In this document: one piece after another, positions 52,463 through 60,994 of the stretch
How the letters are laid out: the number at the start of each line of letters is the position of its first letter
Position numbering within the stretch: position 1 is the stretch's first letter
Assembly: GCA_001701135.1 (NCBI GenBank)
Contig: DAAN01000027.1
Coordinates: forward strand, 12,682-76,681
DNA from: Bacteroidales bacterium H3
GTDB taxonomy: Bacteria > Bacteroidota > Bacteroidia > Bacteroidales > Muribaculaceae
Length of the DNA stretch: 64,000 bases
Reading direction: 5' to 3'
Notes under the pieces: model-generated
The model's database searches: none
Seen by the model: only the letters and a program-made list of their open reading frames with translations
What the model was told of the DNA's origin: nothing
Program-made: the position numbers and the translations under genes

Positions 52463-54238
52463 CTATTTGAGGGTTTTCTCGAGATAGCCGCCGGGGTTGT
52501 AGGTGATGATGAAAATAGCGTTGTTGTAATATCCGCCGCCGTCGGGAGCCTGCTCCAGACGGATGCCGCTCTGGATGCCGTTGTAATCGGTGGGATAGCG
52601 GCCTGTGTCGGCATGTTCGCGCAGAGCTTTGATAGCCATCAGGCCGGTGTCATAGCCGAGAATGCCGAGCACGGGCATCTGGCGGCTCATCAGATCTTCG
52701 CCGTAGGTGCTGCGGAACGAATTGTTGACCATGTGGGCGGCGGTGTCGTGGTCGGTAGGGAAATAGCGGGAGTAGATGGTGCTGGTGATGTCGCAGATGT
52801 CGGTGTAGTGCTCGCCGCGGAATGTGGCCCATTCGGGATAACCGAAAAGCTGGACGGCAGAGGGTTCGAGAACGGCTCTTTCCTTGAAATTACGAAGCGA
52901 CTGCCTGATGCGGTTGAATTCATCGCTGCTGCCCGATTCAGGAATCAGCACATAGGATTGGCTGTTGGGGTCGAGGGCCTCGAGATCATCGTCGGTGAGA
53001 TAGTGGTTGAATGTGACGGTCTGCCATGTGCGTCCTGCTTCGGTGAGTGCTTTCTGCAGTGCTTGTGTGAATTCCTTTTTGTCGGCGCGGCCACCTTCAC
53101 GCTCCAGAAAGACCGGTGTGGCCGAGGGAAATTTTTCGAGGAAACCTTTGATTGCTCCTTCATACATACGGTCGTGGGGAGTGTTGATCTGGATTACATT
53201 TCCGTCGGTGATATATGAATCATCTTTCACGGCGAACACATTGATAATGCGTGTGTAGGGATCGGCTCCGGCCACGATTTCATGCAGCTGCGTCGGGGAA
53301 TCGGGGGCGATAATCAGATTCATATGCGCCATTTCGGGACGGTGCATGATGGAGCGTACCGAGTCGGTGCTCCCCGCGGTGTCGTAGGCATGAATTTTTA
53401 CCGGCACTTCGTTCTGGCCGTTCTCTTTGGCTCCGGCAAGGAGAAATCCTTTGTAGAATTCGGTGTAGAGCTGTGTGGCACGGCTCATGCGGCTTTCATT
53501 GAGCTGGAAGGGGAGCAGCAGGGCGATGTTGAGCGCATCGGGACGCACCGGCGCGAAAAGAGTGTCGGTGGCGCTGATCACTTCCTTAAGGGTTTCGCCG
53601 GCAGGGGCGGATTGGGCTTCGGTCAATGGCCCTACGGGAGCTGTGGCGGCCACTGTGGCATTCGCCTGTGCTTTGTATGAGGGTGATGATTTTTCGATTT
53701 TCTTCTCGGCTGCCTTTATGACTGCTTTCTCGGTTTCGGGCGATACCTTGGCTGTGCTCCCTTTGAGACGCAGGCACATGCCTGAACGCAGACCGTCGGC
53801 GGCGGCCGGATTCAGAGCCATCAGCTCGTCGACCGACATGGAGTATTTTCGTGAAATGCCATAGACGCTTTCTCCTTTCTGCACTACATGAATGGCCGGA
53901 GTGATGTCATCGGCGGGGGCAGACGCACCGGTTGCCGCGGGAACCGCATCGGTGTTTTCTTTGGCTAAAGAGGTGGGGAAAAAGAGGCGCATGCGGGGTT
54001 TCACGCCGTCGGCCACGCCGGGATTGTTGGCGCGTATATCCTCTACGGTCACACCGAGTTTTTCTGCGATGGAGTAGATGTTGTCACCCGACTGTGCGTC
54101 GTAATAATATAGAGTCTTGCCGTTGACGCGGATTGTAGGGAGCTGAGCCACTATGCCGGCGGAGAGGTCGGCTGCTGCTGCCACAGCGAGAGTGAGAAGC
54201 GACAGAGCAACCCGCCTGACGTTGTAGAGAAATTTCAT
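52463..54238 (-). CDS. LysM protein fused to a periplasmic-binding-protein domain
   Basis: A 591-residue secreted protein. A signal peptide is followed by two LysM peptidoglycan-binding domains (about 40-90, YYDAQSGDNIYSIAEKLGVT; and 115-160, HVVQKGESVYGISRKYSMS), a Lys-rich linker (about 165-200), and a type I periplasmic-binding-protein-like domain (about 235-590, ALNIALLLPFQLNES, NLIIAPDSP, PVLGILGYDTGLMAIKAL). Such fusions are common in Bacteroidota, but the ligand is unknown. The barrel gene downstream suggests an envelope complex. Confidence 0.85.
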   Translation of the reverse strand: MKFLYNVRRVALSLLTLAVAAAADLSAGIVAQLPTIRVNGKTLYYYDAQSGDNIYSIAEKLGVTVEDIRANNPGVADGVKPRMRLFFPTSLAKENTDAVPAATGASAPADDITPAIHVVQKGESVYGISRKYSMSVDELMALNPAAADGLRSGMCLRLKGSTAKVSPETEKAVIKAAEKKIEKSSPSYKAQANATVAATAPVGPLTEAQSAPAGETLKEVISATDTLFAPVRPDALNIALLLPFQLNESRMSRATQLYTEFYKGFLLAGAKENGQNEVPVKIHAYDTAGSTDSVRSIMHRPEMAHMNLIIAPDSPTQLHEIVAGADPYTRIINVFAVKDDSYITDGNVIQINTPHDRMYEGAIKGFLEKFPSATPVFLEREGGRADKKEFTQALQKALTEAGRTWQTVTFNHYLTDDDLEALDPNSQSYVLIPESGSSDEFNRIRQSLRNFKERAVLEPSAVQLFGYPEWATFRGEHYTDICDITSTIYSRYFPTDHDTAAHMVNNSFRSTYGEDLMSRQMPVLGILGYDTGLMAIKALREHADTGRYPTDYNGIQSGIRLEQAPDGGGYYNNAIFIITYNPGGYLEKTLK

Positions 54239-54283
54239 TTCAAGCGTATTTGTTTCGGAGAAATAGACTGCGCTATTTGGTGG

Positions 54284-54291
54284 CAAAGTTA
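54284..54291 (-). promoter_or_regulatory. -7 promoter box of the LysM protein gene
   Basis: TAACTTTG followed by CC on the minus strand, 46 bases upstream of the start. Confidence 0.6.
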
Positions 54292-54423
54292 CCTATTTTC
54301 CCCGAAACAGCCAAACTATTCGATGATTGCGCCGAGGAATAGACATATAATAGACGCCTGTGGCCTGCACGGAGAGTTGCGGTAGACGCGTGTCCGGCAT
54401 TTTTTTATCAGTCAGTTTTGGAT

Positions 54424-55227
54424 TTATTGTGGAAGAAAGTCGAGGGAGACGGGGTCGAAATTGACCGCGCGGTCGGGAAAGAGGCGTGCGAGGTGACCTG
54501 AGGCGATAAGTGAGGCAGGCGGGCCTGCGATGAATGAATGATGTGGACCGGATGTTGAGGCGTCGGAACCGGCCGAGGGTTCGAGGAGCCAGAGACGTGA
54601 TGCCAGACGGAGTGCCGAGGAGACATCGTGGGTGGAGAATATGATGATTTTGTCCTCCTCCCGCGCCAGAGTCGCCAGCAGTTGCAGGGTTTCAAGACGC
54701 GAGGCCACGTCGAGAAAAGCGGTGGGCTCGTCGAGCAACATCACGGGCGTCTCCTGTGCCAGGGCGCGGGCTATCATCACTTTCTGCCGTTCGCCGTCGG
54801 AAAGTGTCGCCACCTGCCGGTGGGCGAATGGTGTCATGCCTGTGGAGGCGATGGCCTCGCGGGTTATCCGTCGGTCACGCTCCGACAGACGTCCGAAAAA
54901 TCCGGTGTGAGGCTGCCGCCCGAGCGACACCAGTTCGGTTACCGTCAGCGCTCCGGCCAAAGTGTTGCCGGTGGCCACGATGCTCACCGTCAGTGCCATT
55001 TCCCGTCGGGATAGTCCGGCAATGTCTGTTCCGGCTATCTTCACATCGCCGGCAAGTGGTTTCAGCCGGCCTGCAATGCTGCGGAGGAGCGTGGATTTCC
55101 CTGCGCCGTTTTCGCCGAGGAATGCCACAAGGCTCCCGCTCTCCACGCTGTCGTTTACCTCAGAGTAGAGCGGACGGCCATTATAGCCTACGGCTATATT
55201 TTCGAGTTTCAGCAGCGGCTCTTTCAT
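54424..55227 (-). CDS. ABC importer ATPase, FecE/BtuD type
   Basis: A 267-residue ATPase with Walker A GENGAGKST (38-46), signature LSDGERQKV and Walker B VMLLDEPTAFLD. The family drives iron-siderophore, haem or cobalamin import with FecCD-type permeases. Its start overlaps the permease stop by 4 bases. A serine/glycine-rich stretch near the C-terminus (PSAGSDASTSGPHHS) is unusual for the family. Confidence 0.88.
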   Translation of the reverse strand: MKEPLLKLENIAVGYNGRPLYSEVNDSVESGSLVAFLGENGAGKSTLLRSIAGRLKPLAGDVKIAGTDIAGLSRREMALTVSIVATGNTLAGALTVTELVSLGRQPHTGFFGRLSERDRRITREAIASTGMTPFAHRQVATLSDGERQKVMIARALAQETPVMLLDEPTAFLDVASRLETLQLLATLAREEDKIIIFSTHDVSSALRLASRLWLLEPSAGSDASTSGPHHSFIAGPPASLIASGHLARLFPDRAVNFDPVSLDFLPQ

Positions 55228-56246
55228 CTGAAATAGTTTAGACGGTTTCGGTTGACGATTACGTAGATTATCACCGGCACGGAGAGGAGCGGCGTGATGG
55301 CATTGACCGGGAGTGCGGATCCCGAGCCGGCCATCACAGAGATGGCGGCGCATAGAACGCCGGAAAATGCTCCCCAGATGAGGGTGGCGGGGAGGAGCCG
55401 GCTATGGTCGGATGTGCCGGTGGTTAGCCTGGCTACATGGGGAATCACAAGACCGAGGAACCCGATGGGACCGCAGAAGGCGGTGACGGCGGCTGTCAGC
55501 ACTCCCGATATCACCAGAAGCCATACGCGTGTCGCTTTTATGTTCACTCCCATCGATTCGGCGTAATCGTTGCCGAGGAGCATGGCGTTGAGGGGTTTGA
55601 TCATGAGAAAAGACCCGGCGGTGAAGATTGCGATGACCGGACCGAAGACTGCGAGGTCGCCGAGCGTGACTCCGGCAAAGCTCCCCAATCCCCAGATTAC
55701 GAATGAGTGCACACCCTCCTGAGTGGCGTAGAAACTCAGAAGCGAGATGGCTGATGACGCCAGATAACCTAAAAGGATGCCTGTGATGAGGAGCATGGCG
55801 GTGCCGCGCACGATCCGCGAAAAAAAGAGCAGGAGCAGCAGCATCACTGCCGAACCGGCGAGGGCGCCGGTCATCGCACCGGCATACCGACCTAATCCCA
55901 TGGCGGTGCCTCCGCTGAGTGTGAGCAGCACAAGAGCCACTCCGAGCGATGCGCCGGTGGAGATGCCGAGTATAGATGGCCCTGCCAGCGGATTGTTGAA
56001 AGCCGTTTGCAGCAGCAGTCCGGCTACTGCGAGCGCCATGCCCGTGAGGAGGGCGCAGGAGGCCATGGGTAGACGCAGATCCACCACGATTGCCCGCGAA
56101 ATCTCGTCGCTGTTGCCCCGCAGCGCGTTCCATACGTCGCAGGCGGGGATGTCGGCGGTGCCGAAGAATAGCAGCACCACAAAGAGCACTGCGGTCAGCA
56201 GCGCCACGACTGTCGGGACGAGGATTTGTCGGGGTGTGATATTCAT
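55224..56246 (-). CDS. FecCD-type ABC importer permease
   Basis: A 340-residue protein with about ten hydrophobic segments and the family motif GFLGLVIPHVARL (ATPase contact), plus RLPMASCALLTGMALAVAGLLLQTAFNNPLAGPSILGISTGAS. It imports an iron chelate or cobalamin-like ligand. The start at 56246 gives a normal N-terminus and overlaps the upstream gene by 4 bases. No substrate-binding protein is encoded nearby. Confidence 0.92.
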   Translation of the reverse strand: MNITPRQILVPTVVALLTAVLFVVLLFFGTADIPACDVWNALRGNSDEISRAIVVDLRLPMASCALLTGMALAVAGLLLQTAFNNPLAGPSILGISTGASLGVALVLLTLSGGTAMGLGRYAGAMTGALAGSAVMLLLLLFFSRIVRGTAMLLITGILLGYLASSAISLLSFYATQEGVHSFVIWGLGSFAGVTLGDLAVFGPVIAIFTAGSFLMIKPLNAMLLGNDYAESMGVNIKATRVWLLVISGVLTAAVTAFCGPIGFLGLVIPHVARLTTGTSDHSRLLPATLIWGAFSGVLCAAISVMAGSGSALPVNAITPLLSVPVIIYVIVNRNRLNYFR

Positions 56247-57001
56247 TGCCAGAACAGGAGTATCGAGGATATGAGGTGGGGCGCGGTGCGCACGGTGACA
56301 GCTTTCGGGAGGGGTGAGGGGTCGGAGATGCAGATAGCGCCTGCCGAACCGGTGTCGATCACCCGGCCGCCATGTCCGTAGATGGCATAATGGAGATCGC
56401 CGGTGGCGTATGGGTCGTCGCAACGCGACAGTTCGGCTGCGATTCTCACCTCGTATTGCGTGAAACCGGCGCAGCATGCTCCGGCACATTTCACGCCGAG
56501 ACGGCGTTCGTTTGAACGGTTGACGGTGATCAGCGATGTGATGAAATCGCGCTTGCGGTTGTCGGACCACCGGGCATCCCAGCATGTGGTGTCGGCTGAT
56601 GGTGAGAGGGTGTAACAGGTCTCGGGTTCGGCTGCGGTCGCAGCTCCGGCGTCGGCAGCGGTTGTGGCGCCGGCGGTGTAATCGTCGGATAGGGGTGCCG
56701 CGGGGATCTCGTCGGTAAGCTCCATCGCGTAGGCAAACGACCGGAAAAGATAGCTGACAAACCGGGGGCGGAATGCGGTGAGCGCGGCAAAATCGCGGGC
56801 CAGTTCATCGGTCTCGCCTAATGTGCGCGCCGCGCAGAGCCTGCGGTAGAATCCCGACATGGATAGCACCTGAAACAGGAACCGCAGTTGGGGCGTGGCA
56901 TCGAACGCATCGTCGGCTCCGAGGTTCACGAGCAGCTGCGCGAATGGCAGAGGGGTGCCCCCGGTGTGCTTCCTGAGTATTTCCGGAAAAGATGTGTGCA
57001 T
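56243..57001 (-). CDS. Unknown protein heading the ABC importer operon
   Basis: A 252-residue protein without a signal peptide. An N-terminal helical part (about 1-95) is followed by an Ala/Thr-rich linker (108-127) and a C-terminal part with a cysteine cluster, C172, C176, C177 and C194, in KCAGACCAGFTQYEV. I do not recognise the family. It overlaps the permease gene by 4 bases and so belongs to its operon. The cysteines could bind metal or an iron-sulfur cluster, which would suit reduction or release of imported iron, as inference only. Confidence 0.75.
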   Translation of the reverse strand: MHTSFPEILRKHTGGTPLPFAQLLVNLGADDAFDATPQLRFLFQVLSMSGFYRRLCAARTLGETDELARDFAALTAFRPRFVSYLFRSFAYAMELTDEIPAAPLSDDYTAGATTAADAGAATAAEPETCYTLSPSADTTCWDARWSDNRKRDFITSLITVNRSNERRLGVKCAGACCAGFTQYEVRIAAELSRCDDPYATGDLHYAIYGHGGRVIDTGSAGAICISDPSPLPKAVTVRTAPHLISSILLFWQ

Positions 57002-57062
57002 GGCGGTGTCGGGCTATAGGGTTGTCTGATAGAGTGCTAAATCCAAGCACTCTCTAAAGAAA

Positions 57063-57102
57063 AAACCGGACAAATTTAAAGAGAACTTTAAACTTATCCG
57101 GT
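57063..57102 (-). terminator. Rho-independent terminator of rpsO
   Basis: On the minus strand an 18-bp stem (AACCGGATAAGTTTAAAG with a near-perfect partner) has a 4-base loop and is followed by a run of T. It lies 23 bases past rpsO. Confidence 0.85.
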
Positions 57103-57124
57103 TAAGGTTTTTTTATCCGAACGA

Positions 57125-57400
57125 TTACTTGCGGATACCAAGCTCCTTCTGGGCGATGATGGCGCGGTAGCGGTTGATGTCCTTCCTGATGAGGTAATCA
57201 AGGAGGCGGCGACGCTTACCAACGAGAGCCTTAAGAGCGCGGGCAGTTGTATGATCTTTGTGATTTGACTTGAGGTGTTCAGTCAAATGAGCAATACGGA
57301 CCGAGAACAATGCAATCTGTGCTTCAGGTGAGCCAGTGTCAGTCTTACCCTTACCGTATTTCTCGAAGATCTCGATTTTTTCGTCAGAATTCAGATGCAT
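57125..57400 (-). CDS. rpsO: Ribosomal protein uS15
   Basis: A 91-residue protein that binds 16S rRNA early in 30S assembly. GSPEAQIALFSVRIAHLTEHLKSNHKDH and KRRRLLDYL are family hallmarks. The start at 57400 (MHLNSDEKIEIF) fits family length, since the open frame to 57463 overlaps the promoter. It is a single gene. Confidence 0.97.
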   Translation of the reverse strand: MHLNSDEKIEIFEKYGKGKTDTGSPEAQIALFSVRIAHLTEHLKSNHKDHTTARALKALVGKRRRLLDYLIRKDINRYRAIIAQKELGIRK

Positions 57401-57450
57401 TCTTTCAGAGATTTTTGAGAAGTGAGTAAAAATTATATTTAAAAGCGGTG

Positions 57451-57458
57451 CAAAGTTA
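57451..57458 (-). promoter_or_regulatory. -7 promoter box of rpsO
   Basis: TAACTTTG followed by C on the minus strand, 51 bases upstream of the rpsO start. Confidence 0.65.
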
Positions 57459-57507
57459 CGCATAAATTCCGTAACTCCAAAACATTACCGCTGTTTTTTA
57501 CGATGTC

Positions 57508-57569
57508 GGATCAATCGTCGGGCGATCGCCGGGCGAGAGATGCTCTGTTGTGGATCAATCGTCGAGCGA
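57508..57569 (-). repeat. 18-bp direct repeat across the rpoZ stop codon
   Basis: GGATCAATCGTCG(G/A)GCGA occurs at 57508-57525 and 57552-57569. The second copy is the rpoZ 3' end and stop. Further partial matches follow each copy, suggesting a decayed duplication of about 44 bases. Confidence 0.7.
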
Positions 57570-57893
57570 CAGACGCTCTTTCGCGGGGTTGCGCCAGTGG
57601 ATGCGGCCTTCGATATACTCCTGAGTGGCGATGAGGGTGGGCTTGGGGAGTTTCTCGTAGTAGCGCGAGATTTCAATCTGCTCGCGGTTCTCCGAAACTT
57701 CCTCCAGAGTATCGTTGATCGAAGCGAATTCCTGGAGTTTTTTGTCGAGGTCGTGCTTCATTTCGCCTGCGATCTGGTTGGCGCGTTTGGCGATGATGGC
57801 CACTGTTTCGTAGACATTGCCGGTATCCTTGCAAAGATCCATCATGTCGCGGGTGACGGTGTTGAGCGGGGCGTTTGTCTTTTTGTAGTCCAT
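57555..57893 (-). CDS. rpoZ: RNA polymerase omega subunit
   Basis: A 112-residue protein of the omega/Rpb6 family in its Bacteroidota form: TGNVYETVAIIAKRANQIAG corresponds to the conserved helix that clamps the beta-prime subunit. The C-terminus (HWRNPAKERLSLDD) is family-like. It lies 66 bases downstream of bamD in the same operon. Confidence 0.82.
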   Translation of the reverse strand: MDYKKTNAPLNTVTRDMMDLCKDTGNVYETVAIIAKRANQIAGEMKHDLDKKLQEFASINDTLEEVSENREQIEISRYYEKLPKPTLIATQEYIEGRIHWRNPAKERLSLDD

Positions 57894-57909
57894 TATTATA
57901 TGGTGTGTT

Positions 57910-57927
57910 TGATTGACGTGATTGACG
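57910..57927 (-). repeat. Two-copy 9-bp tandem repeat before rpoZ
   Basis: TGATTGACG (plus-strand reading) occurs twice head-to-tail, ending 17 bases upstream of the rpoZ start codon. Confidence 0.6.
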
Positions 57928-57959
57928 GGGGAGCGGTGGCGGCGTTTTCGGCGCCGGAC

Positions 57960-58775
57960 CTAATCCTTGACATATTTATGCGCGATTTTGAGGATGTTGT
58001 CGGCCTCTTCGCGGAATTTCGAGTCGGGGTAGTTGTTGGTGAAAGAATAATATTCGTCGATGACGTCGCGGAAACGTTCGGGTTTGCGCTCGTCGACCGA
58101 GAGATTGGCTTCCTGGAAGCGGGCTTTCAGCACCAGCATCTCGAGTTGTTCCTTATATTTGGAATAGGGATATTCCTTGATGGCATTGCGGGCGGTGACT
58201 ACGCAGCTCTCGTAGTTGTTGCCCATGTAGGTGCCCAGATTGTAGTAAAGCTGGGCGTTCTGCAGCTCTTTGAGTGTGAGTTTGTCCTGCAGCTCGAAGA
58301 TGGCTTCCTGAGCCGACTGCACTTTGTCGGAGCGAGGGAAGTAGTCAAGAAAACCCTGAAGTTCCTCGATGCCTTTCACGGTCTCCGACTGGTCGAGCTC
58401 GGCCTCGGGGGAGTCGAGATAGTAGGCATAGCCGGTGTAGTATCGCGCAGGTTCGGCATACTTCCCTTTGGGGTAGCGCTGATAGTAGGATTTGAAATAT
58501 GTGGCGGCATCGGGGTATTCCTTGTTCATATAGTGGCTCATGCCGAGCAGGTAGAGCGACTCTTCGGCTTTCTCCTGCCCCTTGAACACGGTGACCACAT
58601 CCTTGAGCAGAGTGTAGGACTGCACATATTTCTTCTGCTCGAAGGCCCGCTTGGCGTAGTCGAATTTATAGTTGGGGTCGGAACTCTTCAGCGCTTTCTG
58701 GTATTCGCCGCACGACGACAGCGCAAGCAAACCCACAAAAGCTCCGAGGAGCCACGACACGATGTTTTTCGGCAT
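57960..58775 (-). CDS. bamD: Outer-membrane assembly lipoprotein BamD
   Basis: A 271-residue lipoprotein with lipobox ending LSSC (C22) and a chain of TPR-like helices (KFDYAKRAFEQKKYVQSY, ESLYLLGMSHYMNKEY, YAEPARYYTGYAYYL). It is the essential lipoprotein of the BAM complex that inserts beta-barrels such as those encoded elsewhere in this window. The operon continues with rpoZ. Confidence 0.94.
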   Translation of the reverse strand: MPKNIVSWLLGAFVGLLALSSCGEYQKALKSSDPNYKFDYAKRAFEQKKYVQSYTLLKDVVTVFKGQEKAEESLYLLGMSHYMNKEYPDAATYFKSYYQRYPKGKYAEPARYYTGYAYYLDSPEAELDQSETVKGIEELQGFLDYFPRSDKVQSAQEAIFELQDKLTLKELQNAQLYYNLGTYMGNNYESCVVTARNAIKEYPYSKYKEQLEMLVLKARFQEANLSVDERKPERFRDVIDEYYSFTNNYPDSKFREEADNILKIAHKYVKD

Positions 58776-58827
58776 AATTATACTGTTTATACAATGGCGC
58801 GCCTGAACAGGTGCACATTCAATCGTG

Positions 58828-58835
58828 CAAAGGTA
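58828..58835 (-). promoter_or_regulatory. -7 promoter box of bamD-rpoZ
   Basis: TACCTTTG followed by C on the minus strand, 53 bases upstream of bamD. Confidence 0.6.
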
Positions 58836-58972
58836 GGGATTTTTTTCGGATTTTTCATGATTGATGAGTGTAAATTTGTCGATGACAACAGATTTTACAT
58901 TATATTTGGTGTCTCAGGGCATTATTTGGAGGTAAATGAGGAGAAAATTGCAGGAATTTCGCTAATTTTGCG

Positions 58973-58980
58973 AGATAATT
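58973..58980 (+). promoter_or_regulatory. -7 promoter box of the PASTA-rluD operon
   Basis: TAATTTTG followed by CG, 14 bases before the start codon, with TTG at 58948-58950 at the -33 position. The transcript would have a very short leader. Confidence 0.6.
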
Positions 58981-58993
58981 CGCCAAGTGCATC

Positions 58994-59875
58994 ATGACTG
59001 ACAGAGACGACTTTTATCCCCGCCGCGATGACTCCTACAACCGGCGCAACAATATTGATTTTACTCGCGACGATGACCGCTACAGGGATGACGACCGATA
59101 TCGCGACGATGACCGATATCGCGACGATGACCGCTACCGCGACGACGAACGAGACGGTTATCGTGCCGGTTATCGCGACGGCTACCGCGACAGCGATCCC
59201 GGGCGCCGCGAACCTTCCTATCCCCGTCATTCAGGATCCGATAATATGACAGGCAAAACACGCAACTTCGCACGCCGCCATCCGGTGCTGATGAATCTTC
59301 TGCTGGCTATTCTGGCAGGCATAGTGTTTATTTATATAGCCTTGTGGTTCCTTGACTTCTGGACTTTTCACGGCGAGGAGCGGGCTGTGCCCGATGTGAA
59401 AGGGCAAAGCCTCAGCACTGCCCAGAGCAATATTGCCAACGCCGGCCTTGTGGCGGTGGTCAGCGATTCCATCTACGAGTCGTTTGCCCGCCCCGGTACT
59501 GTGGTGGAGCAGACTCCGATTCCCAACGCAAAGGTGAAGAAGGATGGTTCGGTCTATCTTACGATTGTGGCGTTCTCACCTAAAATGGTTACCATCCCTG
59601 ATTTTTATGATGTGTCGGAACGTCAGGCTCGTTCTATGCTCAACGGTCTGGGTATTACCCAGATACGTGTCGACTACGTGATGTCGGAATTCGACGGTCT
59701 GGTGCTTGGCGCCCGCTTCAACGGTGTTATGCTCCGTCCCGGAGCCAAGGTGCCGGTGTCGGCGGTCATTACTCTTGAAGTGGGCAGTAACACTGGCATG
59801 GGTGCCACCGACATGGACCAGGTGACCGATACTGCGGCAATCGATAACGTCATCGAAACACTTGATCTGGAATGA
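58994..59875 (+). CDS. Membrane-anchored PASTA-domain protein with DDRYR repeats
   Basis: A 293-residue protein. The cytoplasmic N-terminus is charged, with hexapeptide repeats of DDDRYR type (25-52), then a transmembrane helix (100-120, LLLAILAGIVFIYIALWF) and two PASTA domains (about 130-197 and 198-268) facing the periplasm. PASTA domains bind peptidoglycan fragments or lipid II. No kinase or transpeptidase domain is present, so it may be a cell-wall sensor or tether. The next gene overlaps by 4 bases (ATGA). Confidence 0.88.
   Translation: MTDRDDFYPRRDDSYNRRNNIDFTRDDDRYRDDDRYRDDDRYRDDDRYRDDERDGYRAGYRDGYRDSDPGRREPSYPRHSGSDNMTGKTRNFARRHPVLMNLLLAILAGIVFIYIALWFLDFWTFHGEERAVPDVKGQSLSTAQSNIANAGLVAVVSDSIYESFARPGTVVEQTPIPNAKVKKDGSVYLTIVAFSPKMVTIPDFYDVSERQARSMLNGLGITQIRVDYVMSEFDGLVLGARFNGVMLRPGAKVPVSAVITLEVGSNTGMGATDMDQVTDTAAIDNVIETLDLE
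59066..59149 (+). repeat. 18-bp coding repeats for DDDRYR units
   Basis: Repeated forms of CGCGACGATGACCGATAT encode four to five hexapeptides in the N-terminus of the PASTA protein. Confidence 0.8.
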
Positions 59876-60942
59876 CAACCGAAGTCGTGATCCCCACAGT
59901 TGATGAATTGTGCGACGCTGAACCTGATGACAGCATAGGCGACGGCACTCTTTACGAGCATTACCGTTTCACTGCCGATGCCGGGCAACAACTGCTGCGT
60001 GTCGACAAATTCCTTGTGGAGCATATGCCCAAAGCGTCGCGCAACCGCATTCAGCAGGCTGCGGCCGCGGGGTGTATTCTTGTCAACGGCAAGGCTGCGA
60101 AGTCGAATTACCGCGTGAAGCCGGGTGATACGGTGCAGGTGGTGATGGATCGACCGCGCTACGACACCGAGATTCTGCCCGAAAATATTCCTCTTGATAT
60201 TGTATATGAGGATGACGACGTGCTTGTGGTGAACAAGCCCGCCGGGCTGGTGGTGCATCCCGGTCACGGAAACTGGACCGGCACGCTGGTCAACGCGCTG
60301 GCCTGGCACCTGCGCGACAATCCCGACTATGATGTCAACGATCCGCGTCTGGGATTGGTGCATCGCATAGACAAAGATACCTCGGGCCTGCTGGTAGTGG
60401 CGAAGACCCCCGACGCCAAGACGCATCTGGGACGCCAGTTCTTCAACAAAACCACCCGGCGTGAATATCGCGCGCTGGTGTGGGGTATCCCTGACCCGGC
60501 TGCCGGACGTATCGAAGGCAATATCGGCCGATCGCTTAAAGACAGGTTGCAGATGGCGGTGTTTCCGGCAGATTCAGAACAGGGCAAACATGCCGTCACA
60601 CATTACGAGATTGTAGAGACTTTTGCACATGTATCATTGGTGAAGTGTGTGCTTGAGACCGGTCGCACGCATCAGATCCGCGTGCATATGAAGCATATAG
60701 GACATCCGCTTTTCAACGACGCACGCTATGGCGGCGATCAGGTGCTCCGCGGCACCACAGCGGCGAGCTACCGTCAGTTTGTGCGCAACTGTTTCGACAC
60801 CTGTCCGCGTCAGGCATTGCATGCGCGCACGCTCGGGTTCGTGCACCCGCGCACCGGTCGGGAGATGTTTTTCGAAGCTCCCGTTCCGGCCGATATGACG
60901 GCCTTGATCGAAAAATGGAGGGCTTACGCCGAATCGCACTGA
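59872..60942 (+). CDS. rluD: RluD-type 23S rRNA pseudouridine synthase
   Basis: A 356-residue enzyme with an S4 RNA-binding domain (about 40-100, LLRVDKFLVEHMPKASRNRIQQ) and an RluA-family catalytic domain with HRIDKDTSGLLVVAKT (catalytic D167) and GRTHQIRVHMKHIGHP. It makes pseudouridines in 23S rRNA, most likely at the RluD positions, though RluA/C specificity is possible. Its start overlaps the PASTA stop by 4 bases. Confidence 0.92.
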   Translation: MTTEVVIPTVDELCDAEPDDSIGDGTLYEHYRFTADAGQQLLRVDKFLVEHMPKASRNRIQQAAAAGCILVNGKAAKSNYRVKPGDTVQVVMDRPRYDTEILPENIPLDIVYEDDDVLVVNKPAGLVVHPGHGNWTGTLVNALAWHLRDNPDYDVNDPRLGLVHRIDKDTSGLLVVAKTPDAKTHLGRQFFNKTTRREYRALVWGIPDPAAGRIEGNIGRSLKDRLQMAVFPADSEQGKHAVTHYEIVETFAHVSLVKCVLETGRTHQIRVHMKHIGHPLFNDARYGGDQVLRGTTAASYRQFVRNCFDTCPRQALHARTLGFVHPRTGREMFFEAPVPADMTALIEKWRAYAESH

Positions 60943-60994
60943 ACATAGCCGGGAGCTGAGGCGTTTCTTTAGGTAGAATCTAAAAAACGCAACT

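Noticed and set aside
57540-58997. A 485-residue open frame on the plus strand across rpoZ and bamD
   Set aside because: Both minus-strand genes are well supported by family motifs, so the frame is an antisense shadow.
59066-59149. Possible CRISPR or regulatory repeat array
   Set aside because: The units are in frame and encode the DDDRYR peptide repeats.
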